Of a stretch of DNA of 64,000 nt, positions 47,559-56,624 are shown piece by piece. The notes beneath the pieces were generated by a model that worked only from the letters and a program-made list of their open reading frames with translations, searched no databases and had not been told where the DNA came from. Source of the DNA: Spirosoma sp. (lineage in GTDB: Bacteria; Bacteroidota; Bacteroidia; Cytophagales; Spirosomataceae); contig NZ_JAPLET010000022.1 of assembly GCF_026391055.1 (NCBI RefSeq), positions 583,648 through 647,647 on the forward strand, read 5' to 3'. Position 1 is the first letter of the stretch. The number at the start of each line of letters is the position of its first letter. The translations under genes were made by a program, and so were the position numbers.

Positions 47559-49256
47559 TTAATCAACCACATCGGCGGTTTCTACACGGGCGGTCAATAC
47601 ATCGGATGTAGTTTCTGCAGTACGTTTTTTCTGAGTATACGTAAGCGCAGCTTTCACGAACTGAACAAAAAGCGGATGGGGATTCATCACGGTACTTTTC
47701 AGTTCCGGGTGAAATTGAACGCCCACATACCAGGGATGTCCTTTTAATTCAACGATTTCGACCAGGCCAGTATCCGGATTGATACCTGTTGGGCGAAGTC
47801 CTGCTTTTTCGAAGGCTTCCTGGAAATCACTGTTGAATTCGTAACGGTGACGGTGGCGTTCGCTGATTTGCATTTTGCCGTAAATCTGGTGAGCCAAAGA
47901 ATCCCGCTTGAGTTTGCAGGCATAGGCACCCAGACGCATCGTGCCTCCTTTGTCCGTAATGCTTTTCTGCTCCTCCATCATACTTATAACCGGATTAGGT
48001 GTGTGCGGCTCCATCTCCGTCGAATGGGCATCCGGAATGCCCATCACATTACGGGCGTACTCGATTACCGCCATTTGCATCCCAAGGCAAATTCCCAGGA
48101 AGGGAATGCCTTGCTCCCGAACAAACCGAACAGCGTTGATTTTTCCATCGATACCCCGCTCGCCAAAGCCCGGCGCTACCAGAACGCCGTCGAGTCCACT
48201 AAGTACCTGAGCACAATGATGCTCATCGACCAGCGTTTCGGATTGAATCCACTCCAGCTGAACTTTACATTCGTTGGCAGCCCCGGCATGAATAAAGGCT
48301 TCGGCAATAGACTTATAGGCGTCGTGCAGTTCAACGTATTTCCCGACAAGGCCAATACGAACGGTATCGCCCGGATTCTTCAGCCGTCCTAAAAAGCCCT
48401 TCCAGGCATCCAGATCAGCGTCCTTATCGTTGTAGAGATCAAGCATATACAGCGCCCGCTGATCGAGCCGTTCCTTTTGCATCAGCAGGGGGACATCATA
48501 AATCGTTTCCGCATCGAGGGCCTCGATTACTGAGCTCACCTGAACATTGCAGAACTGAGCAATTTTTCGACGGATGTCCTGCGGCAATGGATGCTCGGTA
48601 CGGCAGGCGATAATATCCGGCTGAACTCCGTTTTCGAGGAGCATCCGGACCGAGTGCTGTGTCGGTTTTGTTTTAAGTTCCCCGGCCGATTGCAGGTAAG
48701 GTACCAGCGTAAGGTGAATAACAAGGGTGTCTTTTTCGCCGAGTTCAAACTTCAACTGGCGAACCGCTTCTACAAAGGGCAGCGATTCAATGTCACCTAC
48801 GCAGCCGCCAATTTCGGTGATCACGATATCGTAATCGCCCGTTTCGCCAAGGAGCTTGATGTTACGCTTGATCTCGTCGGTGATGTGGGGGACGACCTGT
48901 ACGGTTTTACCCAGAAAATCGCCCCGGCGTTCGCGGGTGATCACGTTATTATAGATGCGTCCCGTAGTAATGTTATTCGCCTGAGAAGTTGGCCGGTTCA
49001 AAAACCGCTCGTAGTGCCCAAGGTCGAGGTCTGTTTCAGCCCCATCGTCTGTTACATAGCATTCGCCATGCTCATAAGGATTGAGTGTACCAGGGTCGAT
49101 ATTGATATACGGATCGAATTTCTGAATCGTAACCGTAAGCCCCCGTGATTGAAGCAGTTTGGCAAGTGAAGAAGCAATGATGCCCTTGCCCAGTGATGAA
49201 GTTACTCCGCCAGTAACAAAAATATATTTCGCGGATTTTGGTCCCGTAGCCGCCAT
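47559..49256 (-). CDS. pyrG: CTP synthase
   Basis: Converts UTP to CTP with glutamine, 565 residues. The N-terminal synthetase domain has KYIFVTGGVTSSLGKGIIASS, KFDPYINIDPGTLNP and the EIGGCVGDIES segment. The C-terminal class-I amidotransferase has the nucleophile Cys in FLGICLGMQ and the His/Glu pair in GVQFHPELKS. A 25-residue extension after the amidotransferase (QKKRTAETTSDVLTARVETA) is not part of the usual core. A near-consensus TACCTTTA box lies just upstream. Confidence 0.97.
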   Translation of the reverse strand: MAATGPKSAKYIFVTGGVTSSLGKGIIASSLAKLLQSRGLTVTIQKFDPYINIDPGTLNPYEHGECYVTDDGAETDLDLGHYERFLNRPTSQANNITTGRIYNNVITRERRGDFLGKTVQVVPHITDEIKRNIKLLGETGDYDIVITEIGGCVGDIESLPFVEAVRQLKFELGEKDTLVIHLTLVPYLQSAGELKTKPTQHSVRMLLENGVQPDIIACRTEHPLPQDIRRKIAQFCNVQVSSVIEALDAETIYDVPLLMQKERLDQRALYMLDLYNDKDADLDAWKGFLGRLKNPGDTVRIGLVGKYVELHDAYKSIAEAFIHAGAANECKVQLEWIQSETLVDEHHCAQVLSGLDGVLVAPGFGERGIDGKINAVRFVREQGIPFLGICLGMQMAVIEYARNVMGIPDAHSTEMEPHTPNPVISMMEEQKSITDKGGTMRLGAYACKLKRDSLAHQIYGKMQISERHRHRYEFNSDFQEAFEKAGLRPTGINPDTGLVEIVELKGHPWYVGVQFHPELKSTVMNPHPLFVQFVKAALTYTQKKRTAETTSDVLTARVETADVVD

Positions 49257-49612
49257 GATTGAAACCTGTTTAGGTCGTTACGGGACGTAAAGGTACAAGA
49301 AAAAAGGCGGAATGGGCGAACTGAATTTGCAAAAAGTTAATCTAATTCGCCTAATCAATTGGTCATCAGATCGCTCTGAAGGGAATTATCTTTTTGTAAC
49401 CTAAATTAAAGCTAAACTTTACATAAACAACTTTTATGCCGTATATAATAATCATACCCTATGCATAAAAACTAGGTTCAGAAGTATGATTGCATATGCT
49501 AGCCTGATTATATTCTACTAGTAACGCCTTCCGGTAAACTGCTGTCGTACAGCCAGTATGCCGGACAGCTGGTTTTATACATTTACATCAAACATATATA
49601 CTTATCATACAA
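49257..49612. other. AT-rich gap between pyrG and the GMC operon
   Basis: About 350 bp without a credible gene. It holds the pyrG promoter region and otherwise no clear motif. Confidence 0.5.
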
Positions 49613-49643
49613 AAGCGCCCTTACTTTTATCATAAGGGCGCTT
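49613..49643 (-). terminator. GMC operon terminator
   Basis: AAGCGCCCTTA (49613-49623) pairs perfectly with 49633-49643; an AT-rich stretch follows on the minus strand. Confidence 0.75.
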
Positions 49644-49660
49644 GCGGTTAAACCTATACT

Positions 49661-50299
49661 TTACTTACCTTGTGTCAGTTCTCGCTCCTCGTAGGCAAGT
49701 CCGTACTGCTTCAGGACATCTTCAGGAACGCCATCCCACTGGTTCGGCACGTTACCCACATAGCCAATGTCTTTAATTCCCATCTGACTGGTGTAAAAAC
49801 CGGTAGCCGTGAGGTTACGCATGAAGCTGAAAAAAGAGGCTCCTTGTGTCATATCAGGCTTTGCTTTTCCCGGATAAGCGATCTGCTCCACCATGTCAAT
49901 TTGCTGTGCTTTTGTGCACAGAACGAAGGATTTGCCGTATCGCTTGGTACAGGTGTTATCCAGCCACTTGATACCACCCCGCATGGGCGTCTGGTTTTTG
50001 GGCTGGTCTTTCATCATGAATTCGATGAAGGCCGGAACTCCCGCCTGCGACGCACTCCCCGACCGTTCATCGGCGGGTATAATGATATCGGATAGCACCG
50101 TTACCGTTTGCAGTTCGTGAGGAGTAAAGAATTTCTCGGCGTTCAGTCGTGCGTCCCGCTCGGCTTCGAACTTCTGACGGCCACCGGGAATTTTCAGCGG
50201 CTTAACGTCTGGTGGCGCGGGAACGGCCGCTTCAACGGGATTGACAGCCAGGCCAAAACCCGTGAGCGACAGGGCTTTAAGGGAATCTCTGCGTTTCAT
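49661..50299 (-). CDS. Gluconate 2-dehydrogenase subunit 3-like protein (Tat-exported)
   Basis: A 212-residue small subunit of a GMC-type sugar-acid dehydrogenase. The N-terminus has a Tat motif (KRRDSLKAL) and hydrophobic stretch; the core (FTPHELQTVTVLSDIIIPADE, then GVPAFIEFMM and FFSFMRNLTATGFYTSQMG) matches the gluconate 2-dehydrogenase subunit 3 family. In known complexes this subunit helps export and stabilise the flavoprotein. It lies 18 bp after the GMC oxidoreductase gene, whose product lacks its own signal, so export as a pair is likely. Confidence 0.9.
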   Translation of the reverse strand: MKRRDSLKALSLTGFGLAVNPVEAAVPAPPDVKPLKIPGGRQKFEAERDARLNAEKFFTPHELQTVTVLSDIIIPADERSGSASQAGVPAFIEFMMKDQPKNQTPMRGGIKWLDNTCTKRYGKSFVLCTKAQQIDMVEQIAYPGKAKPDMTQGASFFSFMRNLTATGFYTSQMGIKDIGYVGNVPNQWDGVPEDVLKQYGLAYEERELTQGK

Positions 50300-50317
50300 T
50301 GGTTTTCGGGTTTAAGG

Positions 50318-52063
50318 TTATATGTTTTTCTGTTTTACCTGATCGATTAAATACTCACTGGTACGCATGGAGCTGGCAAGGATGGTCCAGGTAACGTTTT
50401 TATCACCCTGCGACGGGAAGGGAGCCGCATCCACGACAAACAGGTTCTTCACATCGTGGGCCTGCTGGTATTTGTTCAGCACCGAGTTTTTTGGATCATT
50501 CCCCATCCGGGCAGTACCTACTTCGTGGATGATCTGACCCGGAGCGGCCAAGCCGTAGTTATTGGCGGCATTTGGTTTGTCGCCTAAGGCAATTCCTCCC
50601 ATCGAATGAATAATCTCTTCGAAAGTTTCCTGCATGTGCTTCGCCTGCTTCACTTCATAATCCGACCATTTGTAGTTGAACCGCAGAACAGGAATACCGT
50701 ATTTATCAACCACATTCGGGTCGATTTCGCAATAGTTACTTTCCAGCGGCACCGGTTCACCCCGCCCGGCCATACCAACATAAGCACCGTAGAACCGGCG
50801 GTAGTCATCTTTCAGACTAGCTCCGTATCCACCACCGGGATGCATCTTCCCGTCGCGACCCGGAATCATGCCGTTCATCGCTTCGATACCCCAGCCAAAT
50901 CCATAGGCAGGCATGCCCATACCGCCCCAGTATTCGATGTGGTACCCGCGAGGGAAGTCTAGCTTCTTATTGTCGAGCCACCAGGGTGTAAATACGTGCA
51001 TACCGCCGACGCCGTCCTCGTTGTACCGCTTACGGTCCATCAGGGCTGGTACAAACGCTGAACGACTGGCGCCCGTAGAGTCGTTGATGTATTTACCGAC
51101 TACATTACTGGAGTTGGCCAGGCCGGTCGGAAAACGACTCGATTTGGAGTTGAGCAATAAACGGGCGGTTTCACCAGCACTGGCGGCCAATACAACCGAC
51201 TTTGCCTTTACCGTAACCTCCTGCAGGGTCTGCGTGTCGACATAACTAACCCCCGTACATAGGCCGGTAGCCGGGTCGGTTATAACTTCCCGAACCATAG
51301 CACCATTGATAAGGGTGACGTTCCCGGTTTTCATGGCTGGCTTCACCAGGACCGATGACGACGAGAAGTCGGCATACGCCTGGCAACCGCGTCCACACTG
51401 ACTACAGTAAAAACAGGAGCCCCGCTCATTGTTAACCGGCTTGGTCAGGATAGACAAACGGGATGGAATTACCGGAATGCCGATACTACGGGCTCCTTTC
51501 CGGATCATCAGTTCGTGCAGCCGGGGCTTGGGTGCGGGCAGAAAAATACCATCCGGTTCAGAAGGCATATTCTCCACCGAACCGAAAACGCCGATCATTC
51601 GGTCGATTCGGTCGTAAAATGGTTTGATGTCGTCGTAACCGATAGGCCAATCTTCACCAACGCCGGTCATGCTTTTACGCCGGAAGTCGTCCGGAGCAAA
51701 TCGAAGGGAGATGCGCCCCCAGTGGTTTGTACGACCACCCAGCATTCGTGACCGGAACCATTGGAAATCGGACCCTTTGGCATTCGTGTAGGGTTCACCC
51801 TCAATATCCCATCCTCCCCAGGCGGCATCGAAATCGCCAAAGGCACGGGTTGTACCCGCTCCGCGTCGGGGCGACTCCCAAGGCCATTTAAGTTGGGTAA
51901 TGTATTTTGGATCGGCCGGGTCAAAATAGCCACCGGCTTCCAGCAGCACAACTTTGGCACCAGCTTTCGCCAGCATATAAGCTGCCATGCCTCCTCCGGC
52001 CCCTGAGCCGACAATTGCTACGTCGTATTGGACGGGCGCTTTTTGAATCTGAAATGGATCCAT
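50318..52063 (-). CDS. GMC-family FAD oxidoreductase
   Basis: A 581-residue flavoprotein dehydrogenase. The dinucleotide-binding motif VAIVGSGAGGGMAAYMLAKAGA starts near residue 14, and LLEAGGYFDP follows. The substrate domain contains GRISLRFAPDDF. CFYCSQCGRGCQAYA is a Cys-rich stretch found in sugar-dehydrogenase relatives. The C-terminal GMC motif reads VVDAAPFPSQGDKNVTWTILA, with the His of HEVGTARMGNDP. It probably oxidises a sugar or sugar acid and is exported with the Tat-signal subunit encoded downstream. Confidence 0.93.
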   Translation of the reverse strand: MDPFQIQKAPVQYDVAIVGSGAGGGMAAYMLAKAGAKVVLLEAGGYFDPADPKYITQLKWPWESPRRGAGTTRAFGDFDAAWGGWDIEGEPYTNAKGSDFQWFRSRMLGGRTNHWGRISLRFAPDDFRRKSMTGVGEDWPIGYDDIKPFYDRIDRMIGVFGSVENMPSEPDGIFLPAPKPRLHELMIRKGARSIGIPVIPSRLSILTKPVNNERGSCFYCSQCGRGCQAYADFSSSSVLVKPAMKTGNVTLINGAMVREVITDPATGLCTGVSYVDTQTLQEVTVKAKSVVLAASAGETARLLLNSKSSRFPTGLANSSNVVGKYINDSTGASRSAFVPALMDRKRYNEDGVGGMHVFTPWWLDNKKLDFPRGYHIEYWGGMGMPAYGFGWGIEAMNGMIPGRDGKMHPGGGYGASLKDDYRRFYGAYVGMAGRGEPVPLESNYCEIDPNVVDKYGIPVLRFNYKWSDYEVKQAKHMQETFEEIIHSMGGIALGDKPNAANNYGLAAPGQIIHEVGTARMGNDPKNSVLNKYQQAHDVKNLFVVDAAPFPSQGDKNVTWTILASSMRTSEYLIDQVKQKNI

Positions 52064-52292
52064 GCAAAAAATGTAGGTTAATTAATTAATCGAAATAAAC
52101 CCCAACAGTATTTTAAAAAATTTTAAAAAGCAAAAAGTAGCGACAATTACTTCTTGAGCTGGTGATAATAAATGAGCAGCTATCGGTTAATTACTGACTA
52201 TCAGCCTCTTAATCAATATCTAATAACCTTATAACCAGTGCTTAAACAGAATAAGCAGGAAATGGTCATCTCTTACCTGTTATCGACGAAAA

Positions 52293-54305
52293 TCAATCGA
52301 ACAGATACCAGTCGACCCCGAAGGCAAAACCCCGGCGCATTGGCAGGAAGTCAGGTGCCACGTAATAGCCGGGTGTAATCAGGCCTTGGTTGGCATGGGT
52401 TAGTTTGATGAATAAGCGGGTACGGTTGATCCGCAGATTCGCGTACAAATCAGCCAGTACATACCCCTCTACCTTCTGGCGATTTTGAATGTGGTACTGC
52501 TGGGTGAGGGGCATATACGCATCCCCGTAGTACGGCGATTTATAATGAAGATCAATTCCTGTTTGAATGTATAGCACTTTAGCATACAGAAATTCATACT
52601 GAATGCGAGTATTTATAAAAAATGGTGGCATACGAATAACGTCCGGCCCCTCTTTGGCAGTATAATAGGCCTGCCCGGCAACAAGAAACTTACCTAGTTG
52701 CAAATGATACCCCAACCCCGGCCGTATAATACTAATAGGCGACTTTTCCTGCTGAACAACTCCGGCCGTATCGAAATAAACGTAATTCTTAACCAGATAA
52801 TAATCGAGACTCGGTTGAATACGCAGCTTTTTATAACCCACATTCAGCTTACCGTAGGCATGGAGATAATTCCGCTTGGATAATGGCTCCAGTCCCCTTG
52901 TTGCATCAGGCCAGAGATACACTTTGCTCTGAAACCGCTCCTGGAGCAAGGTCGGCTCGACGTTTACATAGGAGCCACCCGCCGTGAGAAACTTACTCTC
53001 GACCTGCCCCTGAATTCGGTAACTCCCACCCGCCCCCAGTTCAGCTTCGGCCGTCAGGCGGGATAGGCTATCTGGGAAATAATACCCAAGCCAGCCCCCA
53101 ACAAAGGTTTCGGTTCGGGTAGTAGCATATTCATTATAGTTGGTCCGGGAGGTATTGTAGAGGCTTGTCTGCCGGTAATTTCGTATCCGCAGGTAAGCCC
53201 GGTAGTTGAACGAAGCTCCTTTAAACTGTGAGATACCTTTGATACCAAACTGATTTTCAAATAGCCGAAAACGGGCATGCTGCTCCAGCCGGGAGGTATC
53301 GCCTAAGATGGTTGGATAAAATTTCCGAACATCTGTGGTTAGGCCGGCATCAGTCAGATTCAGCCGAAGGGTATCGTCCTGGTAAAAGTTTTTCTGAACC
53401 TGATAATCGAATTTATGATAGAGCTGAAAACCCTGATCGAGAATATACTGGTGGTATATATGCGAGTTGTTGCGTATTTCCCAACCGTGCGGCCCCTGTA
53501 ACGATGTGCTGCCGCTTCGTAAACGGGCATCGCCGGTATAATTATAAAGAATAGGAACACCACTGGCCGTTTCACCCGGCAACACGCCCCCCTGCTCATC
53601 GAGGCTGTGGTTCATATTAATGAAATGGGCCAGCAGGATGTATTTATCGTTCTTCGAGCGGTAGTTCGTGTGTAGCTGAACGCCCCAGTTTTGCGCTAAC
53701 AGCTTATAAGGGTCCGTATTCCCACTGGTACCAAACTGTTTTTGCGACGTAAATCGCTGTACATCGAAGCCGACATTCCAACGAGGGTTAATGTTCTGCG
53801 CCATATCGAAGCGCAGGATGTTCTGGTTGTTTCCGCCCAGCGCAATGTACATATCCGTAAAGGGCGATTTGGTATCGTAATACCGCACATCCATCGTCTG
53901 GTACGCATAGGGCGAAAAGACATAATAGCCCGACTGGGCACCCAGTTGCTGAGGAACCTGTAGAAAAACCGGCCGCATAGGTGTACCCAGCGCCCCTAAA
54001 TCCTGGTAGGTGTTCTGGCTCCGCTGCACATAGGTGAAACGGTGTACATCGTCCATGGTTGTATCGAGGGTGTAGAGCTTCCGGCGGTTGTTGAAGACAT
54101 CGTCTTCCAGTACGTACCGGGTAGACCTGGGGCCGTAGATTACTTTCGTTGAATCATCAATACCATTCGTACCTGTGGTTGAGGTTGGCATACTCTGGCG
54201 CCCGCCAAAACTACCCGGCACCTGCGTACTTCCCGGAAACTGCTGCGACCAGGCCGGTAAGGACACACTTAAACTAATTAGTAAGGCAATAAAACTACGC
54301 TTCAT
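52293..54305 (-). CDS. Putative outer-membrane porin (Porin_10-type)
   Basis: A 670-residue exported beta-barrel protein. The start at 54305 (MKRSFIALLISLSVSLPAWSQ) gives a signal peptide; a longer in-frame start is unlikely. The body is rich in alternating Tyr/Arg/Leu strands with many tight turns (HLQLGKFLVAGQAYYTAKEG, LFIKLTHANQGLITPGYYV) and ends in an aromatic residue (GVDWYLFD), as outer-membrane barrels do. It matches the putative porin family widespread in Bacteroidota; substrate unknown. It ends 52 bp from lpxK, which is upstream on the same strand. Confidence 0.85.
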   Translation of the reverse strand: MKRSFIALLISLSVSLPAWSQQFPGSTQVPGSFGGRQSMPTSTTGTNGIDDSTKVIYGPRSTRYVLEDDVFNNRRKLYTLDTTMDDVHRFTYVQRSQNTYQDLGALGTPMRPVFLQVPQQLGAQSGYYVFSPYAYQTMDVRYYDTKSPFTDMYIALGGNNQNILRFDMAQNINPRWNVGFDVQRFTSQKQFGTSGNTDPYKLLAQNWGVQLHTNYRSKNDKYILLAHFINMNHSLDEQGGVLPGETASGVPILYNYTGDARLRSGSTSLQGPHGWEIRNNSHIYHQYILDQGFQLYHKFDYQVQKNFYQDDTLRLNLTDAGLTTDVRKFYPTILGDTSRLEQHARFRLFENQFGIKGISQFKGASFNYRAYLRIRNYRQTSLYNTSRTNYNEYATTRTETFVGGWLGYYFPDSLSRLTAEAELGAGGSYRIQGQVESKFLTAGGSYVNVEPTLLQERFQSKVYLWPDATRGLEPLSKRNYLHAYGKLNVGYKKLRIQPSLDYYLVKNYVYFDTAGVVQQEKSPISIIRPGLGYHLQLGKFLVAGQAYYTAKEGPDVIRMPPFFINTRIQYEFLYAKVLYIQTGIDLHYKSPYYGDAYMPLTQQYHIQNRQKVEGYVLADLYANLRINRTRLFIKLTHANQGLITPGYYVAPDFLPMRRGFAFGVDWYLFD

Positions 54306-54357
54306 CAGCTCAAAAGTACACCAAAACGCCGGACACCCGCTAGTTAGCCCCATCCTC

Positions 54358-55425
54358 TTAACGATTTTTAAGTCGGGCGGTTGTCAAAAACCGGCTAAAT
54401 GCCGCTTCGTGACTGTCCAGGAGCTGCATGGCCACGGGCAAATAAAACAAAGGTAGTGTATCCCGCTCCTCCGCCGTTAATAACGCATCCAGTTTCACCC
54501 AATCCTTCTCCGTTGTCAGTACCACGGCCCCGGAGGGCAATTTTTCCAGTACAGCGTTAAGGTCGGTGCGCTGGTAGGCATGATGATCAGCAAATCGGAT
54601 GTGATGACGTAATGTAAAGGCTTCGCGCACGTACAGTTCCAGCGGCCCCGGATTGGCCAGTCCTGACACCAGAACGACTTGTTGAACATCGTCTGCACCG
54701 GCCTTTTGAGCAGCAAAGGAAACGGGCTGTCCATAGTGCAGTCCGGCAAAGAAAACCGGCGTTTCAGCACTCGTGTAAGGACGGATTTTTGCTGTGATCT
54801 GCATCTGTTCGGCAACAGCCAGATAATTCGGGCACTTGGTCACGACAATTGCATCCGCCCGCCGGGCCCCATGCCGCCGTTCCCGCAGTCGCCCGGCAGG
54901 AAACGGATAGTCCTGATAAAATGGCCGGTTGTAATCCATCAACAAAATAGACAGGTGCGGCTGAACGGCCCGGTGCTGAAACGCATCATCCAGTAAAACT
55001 TCCTTAATGTTGGGGTAAAGGTGCATCAACGACTGTAAAGCGGGAGCCCGACGCTCCCCAACACTTACCCGGATATCAGCGCCAAACTTGCGGTACATCT
55101 GAAGCGGTTCGTCGCCAACAGTTGACGCAGTGTCCAAATCGGAAACCAGCTGGAAGCCGGTCGTTTCCCGACCATAACCTCGGCTCAGCGTTGCGGTTGC
55201 GCCAGCCGTATAGGAGCTCTGATCGATTGACCGTTTAATCAAAAATTCAACCATAGGTGTCTTTCCTGTACCCCCAACAGTCAAATTACCAACACTGATC
55301 GTGTAAATAGGAGATTGGTAGGATTTTAATAACTGGCTGTTAAATAACCAATTACGCATGTCCATTATTAGCCCATAAAGTCCACTGAATGGCAAGAGTA
55401 GGCATTTATATATAAACCGCTTCAT
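54358..55425 (-). CDS. lpxK: Tetraacyldisaccharide 4'-kinase
   Basis: Membrane-associated kinase that phosphorylates the 4' position of the lipid A precursor, 355 residues. An N-terminal amphipathic helix is followed by the Walker A motif SVGNLTVGGTGKTPMVEFL and further family segments (LSRGYGRETTGF, VGDEPLQMYRKFG, LLDDAFQHRAV, VVLTTEKDWVKLDAL). The start at 55425 (MKRFIYKCLLLPFSGLYG) is preferred. It is divergent from menC. Confidence 0.96.
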   Translation of the reverse strand: MKRFIYKCLLLPFSGLYGLIMDMRNWLFNSQLLKSYQSPIYTISVGNLTVGGTGKTPMVEFLIKRSIDQSSYTAGATATLSRGYGRETTGFQLVSDLDTASTVGDEPLQMYRKFGADIRVSVGERRAPALQSLMHLYPNIKEVLLDDAFQHRAVQPHLSILLMDYNRPFYQDYPFPAGRLRERRHGARRADAIVVTKCPNYLAVAEQMQITAKIRPYTSAETPVFFAGLHYGQPVSFAAQKAGADDVQQVVLVSGLANPGPLELYVREAFTLRHHIRFADHHAYQRTDLNAVLEKLPSGAVVLTTEKDWVKLDALLTAEERDTLPLFYLPVAMQLLDSHEAAFSRFLTTARLKNR

Positions 55426-55509
55426 TAATAATTTTGTAATATTGCCAGCTTGAGCAGTCAAAATTAGTACTTTTAGGACTGGGAACTCCCGTCCTCACCG
55501 TTTAGTACA

Positions 55510-56610
55510 ATGAGTTTAAAAGCCGACTACCTGAAATACACGTTGCATTTTCGCTTCGAAGCGGGTACGTCACGCGGCACCCTCACCGAAAAAACGTCTT
55601 ATATAATCCGGCTTTCTGACGATGAAAATCCGCCCGTTATCGGGTATGGCGAATGTGGTCCGTTAAAAGGACTCAGTTACGATGACCGCCCGGATTTCGA
55701 AGATTGCCTCCGTCAATATTGCGATGAATTTACGGCGATGGACCTTCAGCTGTTCAGTTGGAATGTCCCGATCATTCTCAACCAGGTCATCAGCCCCCAG
55801 TTCCCGAGTATTTTGTTTGGTTTCGAAACCGCTATGCTCGACTTTCTAATGGGTGGTAAGCGTATCATTCGCCCGTCGGACTTTATCAGTGGCCAGCGCA
55901 GCCTACCCATCAACGGGCTCATCTGGATGGGTAGCCAGTCGTTTATGCGCCAGCAGATCGAAGAAAAACTGCTCGCGGGCTATACCACCCTAAAACTAAA
56001 GATCGGAGCTATCGATTTCGACCAGGAATGCGATCTACTGGCGATGATTCGGGAGCGTTTCCCCGCAGACCAAATCACCCTGCGGGTCGATGCTAACGGA
56101 GCCTTTACGCCTGAGGAAGCGATGAAAAAGCTCGAACGGCTCGCAGGTTTTGACCTCCATTCCATAGAGCAGCCCATTCGAAAAGGGCAGCCCGATCTGC
56201 TGGCTGAACTGTGTAAGCATTCGCCCCTACCCATCGCACTGGATGAAGAGCTGATCGGACAAATGGAGTACGTTCATAAATTCAGGTTACTGAAAAAAAT
56301 CCAGCCTCAATACATTGTCTTGAAGCCTACCCTGCTGGGTGGCCTGCGGCATTGCGATGAGTGGATTGAACTGGCCAACCGACTTAACATTGGCTGGTGG
56401 CTTACCTCGGCTCTGGAGTCGAATATCGGCTTGAACGCGGTGGCTCAATATACAGCCCAGTTTAAACACCTGCTGCCCCAGGGGTTAGGCACCGGGCAAC
56501 TGTATCACAACAATGTCGATAGTCCACTCGTTGTCGAACATGGGCAGCTACGGTACGACCTTAGCCGAAGTTGGAATTTAGGGCCCCTCTTTATGGATGC
56601 CTCTCACTAA
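55510..56610 (+). CDS. menC: o-Succinylbenzoate synthase (enolase superfamily)
   Basis: Dehydratase of the menaquinone pathway, 366 residues, converting the MenD/MenH product to o-succinylbenzoate. The barrel carries the catalytic lysine in TLKLKIGAI, metal ligands in RVDANGAF, HSIEQPIRKG and PIALDEEL, and the second lysine in YIVLKPTLLGG. Closely related muconate-lactonising or dipeptide-epimerase enzymes are alternatives, but the presence of menD in the same window supports MenC. The XRE regulator starts 14 bp after its stop. Confidence 0.9.
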   Translation: MSLKADYLKYTLHFRFEAGTSRGTLTEKTSYIIRLSDDENPPVIGYGECGPLKGLSYDDRPDFEDCLRQYCDEFTAMDLQLFSWNVPIILNQVISPQFPSILFGFETAMLDFLMGGKRIIRPSDFISGQRSLPINGLIWMGSQSFMRQQIEEKLLAGYTTLKLKIGAIDFDQECDLLAMIRERFPADQITLRVDANGAFTPEEAMKKLERLAGFDLHSIEQPIRKGQPDLLAELCKHSPLPIALDEELIGQMEYVHKFRLLKKIQPQYIVLKPTLLGGLRHCDEWIELANRLNIGWWLTSALESNIGLNAVAQYTAQFKHLLPQGLGTGQLYHNNVDSPLVVEHGQLRYDLSRSWNLGPLFMDASH

Positions 56611-56624
56611 GTAAACACGTACCA